A stretch of DNA of 35,915 nt from Hydrotalea sp. (GTDB taxonomy: Bacteria > Bacteroidota > Bacteroidia > Chitinophagales > Chitinophagaceae). Position numbers and translations under genes: made by a program. Shown here piece after piece: positions 8,832 through 16,703 of the stretch (positions within the stretch are counted from its first letter, which is position 1; every line of letters starts with the position of its first letter). The DNA lies in contig DAHXOT010000011.1 of the NCBI GenBank assembly GCA_027364735.1, positions 1 to 35,915 on the forward strand, written 5' to 3'. The notes beneath the pieces are model-generated. The model was not told where the DNA came from. It saw only the letters and a list, made by a program, of their open reading frames with translations, and ran no database searches.

Positions 8832-11800
8832 TTAATTGCTCGTTTTATCGCTGGCATAAAAGCCATACCACATAATTGGATTAAGTTGTGGCACAGTTGC
8901 CTCATCTTTTACCAAATGCACACTTTGTATTGCCAAAGTATCTAACAAATCTATGCTTACTTGTTGATTGTTTATTTTTAAGAATGAACGTAACCTATTT
9001 TCAAAGGCTAAATTTCGGGAAGTAATTAGCTTTTGTAAACGATTGATGTTATCGGTAGAATAACGTTCTGTATTTTCACTTAATAGTTTTAATAAGGCTT
9101 CTTTAGTAGGTTTTAAACTACTGCCACCTGCTGTACTTTTTACACCCATAAATTCAGATAGGTCTGTGCCTTCTAAAGTAGTTTGATAAGCCCTTTCTGC
9201 TTCAAATAATTTTAAGCCTTTTTGTACCAACTCAGTTTTTTGTTCAACAGTAACTTTTTCTATTTGACGGTTCTTATCAAAACTTCTTAATTGGTTTAAA
9301 ACTTTAAGTTGGTTTTGTTCTTTCTCTACTTTTCTGCCATCAGTTTTAATAAACTCAAACACTCCTTTATCGATATGGAAAGCCATTAGTTTATTGTTAT
9401 CGTCAATACTTGGTAGCTCAATCCATTTGTTCAAGTTCATATTGAGGATATATTCCTTTTCGGCATCTGTGGCTTTACGCATAAACTCTCGTAAATCATT
9501 TTCAAATACCTCATCAAAAGCCAAATCATTTTCACGTTCTAATTTTTCAACTGCTTCTTTTTGCTTAACTGCATCGGCTGAGTATATATCTGCTATTAAG
9601 CCAAATTGTCTATCGGTAATGGTTTCGCCCAAAATACTACTATCAATACCCACACTACCGCCAATGATTTTGATTTTCTCCTGTAAGCGTTGGATTAATT
9701 TTAAAAACCTTTCTAATTGACCTTCGGGTAAAAAGTTGTGGATTTTTACTGTGTTGAAAGTAGAACCCAAACGATTGATACGACCATTACGCTGAATCAT
9801 TTTTACTGGATTCCAATGTAAGTCGTAATTGATAATGATGCCACAGTCTTGTAAGTTTTGACCTTCACTAAGTACATCCGTAGATACTAAAATTTGCAAT
9901 TCTTCTCTACCATTTATTTTGCCATTGACAACTTCTTGCTTTTGGGCAATTGGTGCAAATCGTTGAACAAAGGAAGATTTATCTTTTCCGTTTTTGCTTT
10001 TTAAAAATGCAATTTGTTCACTTGTGAGTTCTAACTCGTTTAAATAATCGTTTGTAAAGGCTTCTTTTAAATAATCGACTGTTGTAGCAAAGTAAGAGAA
10101 GATAAGAATTTTGCTGCCTTTAAGCTCTTTAACTAACGCTTTGAGTTTAGTTAACTTAGCATCGGACTTAATGTTGGCTAAAACGTGTGTGATTAAGGCA
10201 ATAATTTCTTTGTCTTGCTTTATTGCAGCTTTTAGTGCTTCAATATTGTATTCTTCTGGCACAATGAGCATTTCGGCTGGTTGTACTCTGTATTTTATGT
10301 CCTTTGTCTTTTTAGCTTGCTCTCTTTCATTGTACAATGCAATTTCCTCAGCAATGATTTCTATAACATCGATGTCTTTATAATCATCTAAATCCTGCTT
10401 TGCTATTGCTTTTTGTATTATTTCTGGCTTAACAACTTTGTTTTGCTGAAAAAATAATTCCTCAAAATTTAGCAGATAGGTTGTGTATTTTTCAATTCTT
10501 TTTTTGAAGGTATAAATTGATGAATCGAAAGACTTAAACATTGTAACCTTCATTACACCTGTTAAGTTTTTTCTTGCATTAGCCTGAACCTCTTCAAACA
10601 CAGTTTTATTAATTTTCTCACTCAAATAACTGTAAGGCACTAATTTGAGGTTATTAATAGCTCTATCCATAAAATGAAATATGGATTGGAACTCAACTTC
10701 GTTTTTAGTTTTTGCCTTTTCTACTTCAAAATTATTGAAGAAGTCTAACACACCTTGTATTTCTAATTCTTCCTCTTGCTTCTCTGTAAGGTCTTTTGTA
10801 AAAGCATTGTACAAAGGAATATTGCTTTCTTTAAGTTCCTTTAAACTCTCACTGATTGTTTTACGGATTTGCTTGTTGTCTAATTCATACAATTCATTGA
10901 ATAAACTTTCTTCTGGGAAAATGATTGGCTTACCGTTTAATGTAGCATCTGGGAAGTCTTTTTTAACTTGATGCTTGGTACGCTTAACCATTATTTTATT
11001 TAAAATTGGGTATAACTCACTAAATGCATCTTCGCTAGTTAACCTTTTGAAGTTTTTTTGAGTATTAGCAAATAAACCCATCAAGTTATCTATGCCATAA
11101 CTGTTGAAGAATTTCTCATCACCACCTTTTGCCAATAGTATTTGATTAGCTAAGTCTTTCACCCCATTATTTACTGGCGTAGCTGACAACATTAAAACTT
11201 TAGGTAGTTCTTTACAATATGTTTTATCTGTAATGACTGACAAGATATTTTGGAATGATTGACTACCCTGAGTTTTTAAATTATGGCTTTCGTCAATTAC
11301 CAATAAATCGATAGCTGTATTGTTAATTCCTGTTCGCTTACGAATGATTAAATCTTGTTGTATTTTCTCAAAGCTGGTATCAATTGCAAATTCAGTTATT
11401 GAGTAGACAGAGGCATTTACTGTAATTTCTCTCATATGGTTTATCCAATCATTACGTAGTGATGCTGGGCAAACTATAACCACATTTTTACGTTCAAAAT
11501 AGCCATATTGTTCAATAATATCTCTTGCAATGTATGATTTACCCAAACCAACACTATCGCCAATTAAGCACATAGCTATACGCTTATCGTTAAGCCTATT
11601 GATGGCTTTACGAACACTTTCTTGTTGAAAAACAGTTAGGGTGTTTTTCTTTTCAAACTTCTCCTCCAATTTAATTTTTTCCTCTATTTCAATATCTTCA
11701 CCATATAGCTCGTAAAGCAATTTTATATATGCTTCGTAAGGTGAATAAGAAATATTACCAAATTGGCTTAAACCTAAAATTTCTGTGTCAAAAGTTAAGT

Positions 11801-12422
11801 TCCAATCTTCACTATTATTCCACAAGTCTTCAAACCAGCTACGGTGTGAGGGGTGTTGGTTGATATTTAACCTACGATAGTTTACTGTGCCATTATTATC
11901 TTCTAAATGATTTAATTCAGAATTTTCTGTTAGCCCTTTTTTAGTAAAATTTGAACTTCCAATTATTCCTACTGCATTTTCTTGCTCAGTACCAAAAATG
12001 TAGCATTTAGCGTGAAGGAAATTTTTTTTATAGACTTTAATTTGAAGTTTTGAATCTTCGTTTCCCTCTTTAACAAGATACTTAGAAAGTAAAGCTGTTA
12101 CTTTTTGAAACTCAGGTTTTAATTCTAAGACTTCTAAATCTGCCTTTAAATATTTCTGGGGAAAATTCGGGTCTTGTTTTATCGGTTCTTTTAACTGGTA
12201 GGTTTTGACATAAGGTTCTTCACCCAACAAAAGTCGAAAGCTTACATTTTCACGTTCAAAATAATGTGTTAGTTCTTCAAAAATTTCAACCATACCGGGT
12301 AAGTCCCAATAGCCAGTAGCAATTGAAATTTGCGTATAGTTATTTGATAAAAGCAGTTCTTTAAAAACAGTTTTGAATTGGTATTTATCAATTGAGTTAT
12401 CTATTATTTTCGGCAATGTCAT
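8832..12422 (-). CDS. PLD-domain SNF2-type helicase of a defence system
   Basis: A 1196-residue fusion. The N-terminal 200 residues form a phospholipase-D-like domain with LHAKCYIFG (His137, Lys139) and GSSNF (155-159). The acidic residue expected five places after the Lys is Gly144, so the HKD motif is incomplete. A SNF2/superfamily-2 helicase follows: a Q-like motif at 263-274, Walker A GDSVGLGKS (288-296), motif II DESH (377-380), motif III LSATP (412-416). The C-terminal lobe contains STDVLSEGQNLQ and MIQRNGRINRLGS (motifs V and VI). A long helical insertion separates the two lobes. The protein is expected to translocate on duplex DNA with ATP. The PLD part may be the nuclease or may only bind DNA. 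The gene is 9 bases downstream of the 294-aa gene and 2 bases upstream of the methylase gene. Confidence 0.9.
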   Translation of the reverse strand: MTLPKIIDNSIDKYQFKTVFKELLLSNNYTQISIATGYWDLPGMVEIFEELTHYFERENVSFRLLLGEEPYVKTYQLKEPIKQDPNFPQKYLKADLEVLELKPEFQKVTALLSKYLVKEGNEDSKLQIKVYKKNFLHAKCYIFGTEQENAVGIIGSSNFTKKGLTENSELNHLEDNNGTVNYRRLNINQHPSHRSWFEDLWNNSEDWNLTFDTEILGLSQFGNISYSPYEAYIKLLYELYGEDIEIEEKIKLEEKFEKKNTLTVFQQESVRKAINRLNDKRIAMCLIGDSVGLGKSYIARDIIEQYGYFERKNVVIVCPASLRNDWINHMREITVNASVYSITEFAIDTSFEKIQQDLIIRKRTGINNTAIDLLVIDESHNLKTQGSQSFQNILSVITDKTYCKELPKVLMLSATPVNNGVKDLANQILLAKGGDEKFFNSYGIDNLMGLFANTQKNFKRLTSEDAFSELYPILNKIMVKRTKHQVKKDFPDATLNGKPIIFPEESLFNELYELDNKQIRKTISESLKELKESNIPLYNAFTKDLTEKQEEELEIQGVLDFFNNFEVEKAKTKNEVEFQSIFHFMDRAINNLKLVPYSYLSEKINKTVFEEVQANARKNLTGVMKVTMFKSFDSSIYTFKKRIEKYTTYLLNFEELFFQQNKVVKPEIIQKAIAKQDLDDYKDIDVIEIIAEEIALYNEREQAKKTKDIKYRVQPAEMLIVPEEYNIEALKAAIKQDKEIIALITHVLANIKSDAKLTKLKALVKELKGSKILIFSYFATTVDYLKEAFTNDYLNELELTSEQIAFLKSKNGKDKSSFVQRFAPIAQKQEVVNGKINGREELQILVSTDVLSEGQNLQDCGIIINYDLHWNPVKMIQRNGRINRLGSTFNTVKIHNFLPEGQLERFLKLIQRLQEKIKIIGGSVGIDSSILGETITDRQFGLIADIYSADAVKQKEAVEKLERENDLAFDEVFENDLREFMRKATDAEKEYILNMNLNKWIELPSIDDNNKLMAFHIDKGVFEFIKTDGRKVEKEQNQLKVLNQLRSFDKNRQIEKVTVEQKTELVQKGLKLFEAERAYQTTLEGTDLSEFMGVKSTAGGSSLKPTKEALLKLLSENTERYSTDNINRLQKLITSRNLAFENRLRSFLKINNQQVSIDLLDTLAIQSVHLVKDEATVPQLNPIMWYGFYASDKTSN

Positions 12423-12431
12423 AATTTATTT

Positions 12432-13316
12432 TTACAGTAGTATGTCTTTAAATTGTTCGTTCAATGCTTCCCAGTTGTTATCCTTAATGAATTTATCATC
12501 AATGACAAACTCACTAGGATTTTGGGCAGTGTTTAACAAATCTCGTTTACCTAATATTTTTGCAGTTATACCACCATCAGTACCACCACCATCAGCAATG
12601 TAAGATACTAAGCCATTTACAAACTTACCTTCTTCATCAATTTTCAAAACACTGCCTTTTTCAGCGTTCATTTCAAACTTTGCCTTGTGCATATTGGTTT
12701 CTTCGTAGCCCTGTTTAAGGTCGATAGAAAGCCCTTTAGAAATATTGGCAAGGTTGGGTGAAATAAAATTGAAGTTAAGCTGCGTAATTTGGTTGGGGTA
12801 CTTACGTACAAAATGCCAGAAGTCTTGCTTATCGAAAATAGGTTCAAGATAAAATGATAGGCTATGACTTTTCATTTTAGCATCAAGGCTCTCGACAATA
12901 AAACGCCTAACTGTTTCAACGTCTTTAAAGGGGTTTGTGCTGGATTGAATAGCTATTTTCTGAACATTAGGGTCGTTATTAACGGCTACAATAATGTTTG
13001 GGAAATTATCAATGGTATCTTCAGTAAAATCTTCTTTATAAATACGTGCTTTACGGCGTGTACTTATTTTAAAATAGTACATATCGCCTTTTTGGTAGAG
13101 CAACTTGGATTTAATATTGGTACTGGATGAATTAAAACGAAAGTTTTGATTGGTAATAACATCTCTAAAAATGTTGTTCTTATCTGCTCTTAATTGTTCA
13201 GGGGAACTGTAATTTTTAAATGCATCAGCTTGCATTGTTTTATCTACAACTAACTGATAACGCAGTACCTCGAAAGTTACATTTTTTGTTGACGGTATTT
13301 GCAAATCTTTAGGCAT
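12432..13316 (-). CDS. Unrecognised first protein of the defence operon
   Basis: I do not recognise a family for this 294-residue protein. It is soluble, with no signal peptide or membrane segment, and looks alpha/beta with alternating charged and hydrophobic stretches. Visible points are a basic patch STRRKARIYKED near residue 85, a strand NIIVAVNN near 110, and a Gly/Asp-rich turn IADGGGTDGGI near residue 245. No nuclease, methylase or NTP-binding motif is evident. It is the first gene of the five-gene operon, reading away from the MerR-like gene across a 102-base promoter region, and it ends 9 bases before the helicase gene. Its position suggests a sensor, specificity or effector partner of the helicase. 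A distant link to DUF4868/KwaB-type proteins crossed my mind but I cannot support it. Confidence 0.75.
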   Translation of the reverse strand: MPKDLQIPSTKNVTFEVLRYQLVVDKTMQADAFKNYSSPEQLRADKNNIFRDVITNQNFRFNSSSTNIKSKLLYQKGDMYYFKISTRRKARIYKEDFTEDTIDNFPNIIVAVNNDPNVQKIAIQSSTNPFKDVETVRRFIVESLDAKMKSHSLSFYLEPIFDKQDFWHFVRKYPNQITQLNFNFISPNLANISKGLSIDLKQGYEETNMHKAKFEMNAEKGSVLKIDEEGKFVNGLVSYIADGGGTDGGITAKILGKRDLLNTAQNPSEFVIDDKFIKDNNWEALNEQFKDILL

Positions 13317-13362
13317 AGGCTGCTACTTAAGTTACCTGTTTTTATGTTTTAATTTATCCACA

Positions 13363-13384
13363 AACGTTACTATTCGGTAACGTT
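13363..13384. promoter_or_regulatory. Perfect inverted repeat, likely operator between divergent units
   Basis: AACGTTAC and GTAACGTT are exact complements separated by six bases. The site lies in the 102-base gap between the defence operon (minus) and the MerR-like gene (plus). It sits just upstream of the -7 box at 13389-13396, and its left arm overlaps a possible minus-strand -7 box (AACGTTTG, on the complement of 13361-13368). MerR-type regulators bind such dyads within promoters, so the neighbouring gene product is the obvious candidate ligand; that is inference. Confidence 0.6.
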
Positions 13385-13388
13385 TTAT

Positions 13389-13396
13389 TATCTTTG
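13389..13396 (+). promoter_or_regulatory. Promoter -7 box of the MerR-like/recombinase module
   Basis: TATCTTTG matches the Bacteroidota -7 consensus TAnnTTTG. It is 22 bases upstream of the ATG at 13419, leaving a very short leader. The inverted repeat at 13363-13384 covers the place expected for the -33 element. Confidence 0.5.
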
Positions 13397-13418
13397 AACT
13401 CTTCAAAATAAGTTATAA

Positions 13419-14249
13419 ATGATACTGCAAAAAAATAATAATGATAAAAATAAAGATTCTGTTGCAGTATATCGCAAAGAGGCATTTGATATTGGCTATA
13501 AAGACTACTTTAAAAATATAAGTAATAATAGAATTTCTCAAATACTAAACGATAAAGAACGCAATATTAAGCTGCAAACAATTACACGAAAACAAATATA
13601 TGATTGGACAAAGGAAGGCTTAATAGATGCGAATGAAAATAATGGCTGGCGAAGATTTAGTATTATAGATGCCCTTTGGCTTAAAATAGTTTGTGAGTTA
13701 AGAGAATTTGGGATGGGGTGGAATACTATAAAGATTGTTAGAGAAAGCCTTGAATTTGAAAAAAACAAGTATGGTGTAGCTATGCCGATACTTGAATTTT
13801 ATACAGCTTTTGCCATTGGTAATAAAATGCCTGTTTTGCTTTTGGTTTTTAAAGATGGTATTTGTGTGCCTACGAACTATACACAGTATAAAGTGGCAAG
13901 GGAATTTGGCGAAGTGGAAAACCATATACAATTAAACCTGAACAAGATATTGCAAGACTTTTTTCCTGCTGTGGATTTGAAGCCTGTACAAAAAGCTGAA
14001 TTGCCTGTTGAAATGGATGAAATGGAACTATTGGCATTTTTAAGGCTTGGAAGTTTGGAAAAGGCTACTATCACTTATAAAAACGGTAAAATGCAGGTGG
14101 TTGAAGCATTGCAAAGAATTGATGCAAGTAAGCTAATAGTTGATGTTATAAATGAACACAACTACCAAAAAATTGAAGTTGTAATAGACGGCGGTAAAAA
14201 AGTATCTGTGATGCGAACAATTAAAAAGAAACTAAATAAAAAGGGATAA
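13419..14249 (+). CDS. MerR-like helix-turn-helix regulator
   Basis: This 276-residue protein has a MerR-type DNA-binding region at about residues 50-110: TRKQIYDWTKEGLI as the helix-turn-helix, then GWRRFSIIDALWLKIV and a helix with ELREFGMGW. The N-terminal 50 residues are polar and Lys/Asn-rich. The C-terminal part is a separate alpha/beta domain ending in a Lys-rich tail; I do not recognise its ligand or role. It is the first gene of a three-gene plus-strand set with a 64-aa protein and a serine recombinase, and it faces the defence operon. A role in controlling the recombinase, and perhaps also the defence genes, is likely from position and from the dyad in the shared promoter region. 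MerR-like proteins paired with serine recombinases are known from other elements, for example IS607-type ones. Confidence 0.75.
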   Translation: MILQKNNNDKNKDSVAVYRKEAFDIGYKDYFKNISNNRISQILNDKERNIKLQTITRKQIYDWTKEGLIDANENNGWRRFSIIDALWLKIVCELREFGMGWNTIKIVRESLEFEKNKYGVAMPILEFYTAFAIGNKMPVLLLVFKDGICVPTNYTQYKVAREFGEVENHIQLNLNKILQDFFPAVDLKPVQKAELPVEMDEMELLAFLRLGSLEKATITYKNGKMQVVEALQRIDASKLIVDVINEHNYQKIEVVIDGGKKVSVMRTIKKKLNKKG

Positions 14250-14297
14250 TGCACCCTATAATAATTGCCAATGGCTTTAATGACTGGATAATGCACC
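14244..14297. repeat. Two 12-bp direct repeats GGATAATGCACC
   Basis: The word occurs at 14244-14255, overlapping the stop of the MerR-like gene, and at 14286-14297, upstream of the 64-aa gene. The copies start 42 bases apart, four helical turns. They may bind a regulator or recombination directionality factor, or mark a small duplication. Confidence 0.6.
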
Positions 14298-14322
14298 AGA
14301 GTTAAGGCGAAGCGATTACTAA

Positions 14323-14517
14323 ATGTTGAAAGTAGTTAAATGTAAAAAACAATTACAAAGTAATGAATTAACAACGGATGAACTAAGAAGGTACAAAGGG
14401 TTGGAAAACCTAACTGATGCAGAGGCTGAACAGGTGGCAACTGCATTGCAGGTGTTTTCGCTAATTACCTATCAATTATTTGAAAATGAATTAAACGTGT
14501 ACAATGAGCAATCTTGA
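14323..14517 (+). CDS. Small conserved protein upstream of the serine recombinase
   Basis: A 64-residue acidic helical protein with no signal peptide. The segment ELRRYKGLENLTDAEAEQV resembles small proteins I associate with recombinase modules in Bacteroidota; they have no assigned function. The stop overlaps the recombinase start by 14 bases (ATG at 14504), which indicates translational coupling. It might assist the recombinase, for example as a directionality or stability factor, but nothing in the sequence proves this. Confidence 0.65.
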   Translation: MLKVVKCKKQLQSNELTTDELRRYKGLENLTDAEAEQVATALQVFSLITYQLFENELNVYNEQS

Positions 14518-16105
14518 ACTTTTGAAAGGCTTTGCTAAGTATAGTAAAGAAACTAAAGTAGCTACAACTAAAAATGCTGTAATCTACACACGTGTATCTA
14601 CTAAGGAACAAGCTGATAATAACCAGAGCCTTGAAACACAAAAGAAAGGTTGCTTAGGACTGGCAAAGCAAAGGTCATTAAATGTACTTGGTGACTTTGG
14701 GGGTACTTATGAAAGTGCTAAAAATGATGAGAGGGTTGAATTTCAGAGAATGCTAAAGTTTATCAAACAAAGCAAGGAAAAAATTTCCTATATCATTGTT
14801 TACAGCGTGGATAGGTTTAGCCGTTCAGGTGCAAATGCTATTTATATAGCAGATGAACTAAGAAAGGCAGGTGTAGTGATACTGGCTGTAACGCAACCAA
14901 CTGACACTACAACCGCAAGTGGGGCTTTACAGCAAAATATACACTTCATTTTTTCTCAGTATGATAATGATTTGAGAAGGGAAAAGTGTATAGCTGGAAT
15001 GGTAGAAAAATTAAGAAGTGGAATGTGGTCGGGTAAAGCACCCTTAGGATATGACCTTTTAAGGCAAAATGGGGAACAAAAAATAGTGATTAATGAAAAG
15101 GGTAAGCTATTGCGAAATGCTTTTTTAATGAAAGCCAATGAGGGGTTAAGCAATACGGAAATTGTTGCTAAGTGTAAAGCACTTGGCTTGAACTTAACAA
15201 TGCAAAGGTTGACTGATATTTTTAGGAATACTTTTTACTGTGGCATTATATCGCACAACCTTTTAAATGGTGAACTTGTAAAAGGTAGGCACGAAGCATT
15301 GATAAGTGAGAAAATCTTTTTGAAAGTAAATAACCTTACTGCAAAGCATTCACAAGGCTACACACAAAACAGTAAAGATGATAATTTGCCTTTGAAGAGT
15401 TTTGTTAAGTGTGCAGCTTGTGGCACACCAATGACAGGTTACTTGAATAGGAAAAAGAATATACATTACTACAAGTGCAATAAAATAGGTTGTGGTTGTA
15501 ATGGTAATGCTAAAAGGCTGCATCAGCAATATGAAGAACTACTAAGTGAATACAGCTTGGATAAACGCTTTATTGAGCCTTTAAAAGAACAATTGAGGCT
15601 TACTTACCACTTTATGAATAAGCAAAATGCTGTGTATGAAAGTGAGTTGAGAACAAGGCTTACTGAGGTGGAAAATGTACTTGAAGGAATAGAGGAAAGG
15701 TTTGTGCTTGGTAAAATAGAGAAAGACCAATTTGAAAAGTATTCTGCAAAGTATAGAGAACAAAAAAATGAGATAAATAGAGAGCTTCAAAAAGTGAGTT
15801 TTCAATTATCTAACCTCAATAAATACATTGATTTTTCTGTTACAATCGCTGGAAACCTCAATAAAATATGGGGTTCTGGCAATTATCAACTAAAGCAAAA
15901 GTTGCAATACCTATTATTTCCTGAGGGTATTATGTATGATAAGAAAGATGGGCATTATCTAACCCAAAAAGCGAATGTAGTTTTCTCCTGGATGTCAAGC
16001 ATAGCAAGGGTTTTAGAGAAAAATAAAAGCGGACAAACGAGTGCAAACACTAATTTATCCGCTTTGGTAGCCCCGACAAGAATCGAACTTGTATCTAAAG
16101 TTTAG
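14504..16105 (+). CDS. Large serine recombinase (integrase) of the element
   Basis: A 533-residue large serine recombinase that would integrate and excise the element. The resolvase catalytic domain (about residues 23-170) has YTRVSTKEQ with nucleophile Ser32, and VDRFSRSG. The recombinase DNA-binding domain follows (KAPLGYDLL onward, about 180-290). A zinc ribbon has CAACG near residue 305 and a second set of Cys in KCNKIGCGC. A coiled coil (about 365-440) and a short C-terminal region complete it. The last 13 or so residues (LVAPTRIELVSKV) and the stop are encoded by the antisense of the tRNA-Arg gene, so the frame ends inside the attachment site. The start at 14504 overlaps the preceding gene by 14 bases and makes coupled expression likely. 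Confidence 0.9.
   Translation: MSNLELLKGFAKYSKETKVATTKNAVIYTRVSTKEQADNNQSLETQKKGCLGLAKQRSLNVLGDFGGTYESAKNDERVEFQRMLKFIKQSKEKISYIIVYSVDRFSRSGANAIYIADELRKAGVVILAVTQPTDTTTASGALQQNIHFIFSQYDNDLRREKCIAGMVEKLRSGMWSGKAPLGYDLLRQNGEQKIVINEKGKLLRNAFLMKANEGLSNTEIVAKCKALGLNLTMQRLTDIFRNTFYCGIISHNLLNGELVKGRHEALISEKIFLKVNNLTAKHSQGYTQNSKDDNLPLKSFVKCAACGTPMTGYLNRKKNIHYYKCNKIGCGCNGNAKRLHQQYEELLSEYSLDKRFIEPLKEQLRLTYHFMNKQNAVYESELRTRLTEVENVLEGIEERFVLGKIEKDQFEKYSAKYREQKNEINRELQKVSFQLSNLNKYIDFSVTIAGNLNKIWGSGNYQLKQKLQYLLFPEGIMYDKKDGHYLTQKANVVFSWMSSIARVLEKNKSGQTSANTNLSALVAPTRIELVSKV
16026..16065 (-). terminator. Nested hairpin at the element/tRNA junction, probable terminator of tRNA-Arg
   Basis: AAAGCGGA (16026-16033) pairs exactly with TCCGCTTT (16058-16065), and inside it AGTG and CACT form a second small stem. 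Read on the minus strand, it follows the tRNA 3' end directly and is followed by TTTTATTTTT-like sequence, which fits an intrinsic terminator. It also lies within the recombinase coding region and beside the presumed crossover, so it could instead be part of the attachment site. Confidence 0.5.
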
Positions 16106-16139
16106 GAAACTTCTATTCTATCCATTGAACTACGGGGCC
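16065..16139 (-). tRNA. tRNA-Arg, anticodon CCT
   Basis: It folds by hand as a full cloverleaf. The acceptor is GGCCCCG against CGGGGCT (six Watson-Crick pairs plus a terminal G:U). The D stem is GTTC/GAAT. The anticodon stem GAAGT/ACTTT holds the loop TTCCTAA, giving anticodon CCT for AGG codons. The T-arm is ACAAG/CTTGT with loop TTCGATT. CCA is encoded at the 3' end (16065-16067). The gene is the probable insertion target: the recombinase frame overlaps its 3' half by 41 bases, and the tRNA stays intact. Confidence 0.9.
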
Positions 16140-16209
16140 ATAGTTGCAAAAATAATAGTTTCGGGTAAGTATTATTACTTTAAATAGTAAATACTACTTT
16201 TAAATAAAA

Positions 16210-16662
16210 ATGACCTACGTAAGATTGTTTTTTATAGCAACTATTTATCTAACTTCTTTTAGTACCAAAGCCCATGCTCAGTCTAAAGTAACTTTAAATC
16301 ATACTGCTATTTATGTAATTAATTTAGAGAAATCGGCTTGGTTTTATACAACCATTATTGGGTTAGATACCGTATCCGAACCTTTTCACGATGGCAAACA
16401 TGTTTGGCTAAAAACCGGAACTCACACTATGTTGCATATTATTAAAGGTGCAACCGAAAAAAAAGAGTATTACGTTAATCAGCATACTTGCTTTAGTGTT
16501 CCTTCAATTATGTCATTTACACAAAAGTTAAAAGCCAATGCAATCAATTGGCAAGATGTAAATGGCACACAAAACCAAATTACAACCCGTGTTGATGGGG
16601 TTCATCAACTATGGTTACAAGATCCGGATGGTTATTGGATTGAAGTGAATGATGATAAATAG
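16210..16662 (+). CDS. Exported VOC (glyoxalase-fold) family protein
   Basis: A 150-residue protein with an N-terminal signal peptide (hydrophobic IATIYLTS stretch, likely cleaved after AHA) and one vicinal-oxygen-chelate module. Possible metal ligands are the His in LNHTAIYV, the His in MLHII and the Glu near the C-terminus in WIEVND, as in glyoxalase-type enzymes. DPDGYWIEV is a strong family motif. A single-domain exported member of this kind has no predictable substrate; lactoylglutathione lyase or dioxygenase activity cannot be told from the sequence. It is the first gene on the chromosomal side of the tRNA. Confidence 0.8.
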   Translation: MTYVRLFFIATIYLTSFSTKAHAQSKVTLNHTAIYVINLEKSAWFYTTIIGLDTVSEPFHDGKHVWLKTGTHTMLHIIKGATEKKEYYVNQHTCFSVPSIMSFTQKLKANAINWQDVNGTQNQITTRVDGVHQLWLQDPDGYWIEVNDDK

Positions 16663-16674
16663 CTGCTTGCACCC

Positions 16675-16682
16675 TATCTTTG
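16675..16682 (+). promoter_or_regulatory. Promoter -7 box before the TPR gene
   Basis: TATCTTTG, a full TAnnTTTG match, lies 21 bases upstream of the ATG at 16704. No clear -33 TTTG was found at the usual distance. Confidence 0.4.
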
Positions 16683-16703
16683 CAGCCCTTATATTTATAG
16701 TGT

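Larger units (their letters stand above)
1..16067. mobile_element. Right-hand end of an integrative element inserted at tRNA-Arg(CCT); left end outside the window
   Basis: Several signs point to an integrated element. A large serine recombinase lies next to a tRNA gene and its reading frame runs into the tRNA 3' half. A defence-type operon sits behind the recombinase. At the far left there is a DUF6943-type gene and a gene-poor region of the kind found in Bacteroidota conjugative elements. The genes to the right of the tRNA are housekeeping and respiratory. I looked for a second copy of the tRNA 3' end in the left region and saw none, so the other attachment site is probably beyond position 1. 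That the leftmost 2 kb and the recombinase module belong to one element is inference. Confidence 0.6.

Noticed and set aside
5551-12422. BREX or classical DISARM system
   Set aside because: Methylase and helicase types are similar, but the other BREX genes (pglZ, brxL, brxC) and the DISARM drmA and drmB genes are absent.
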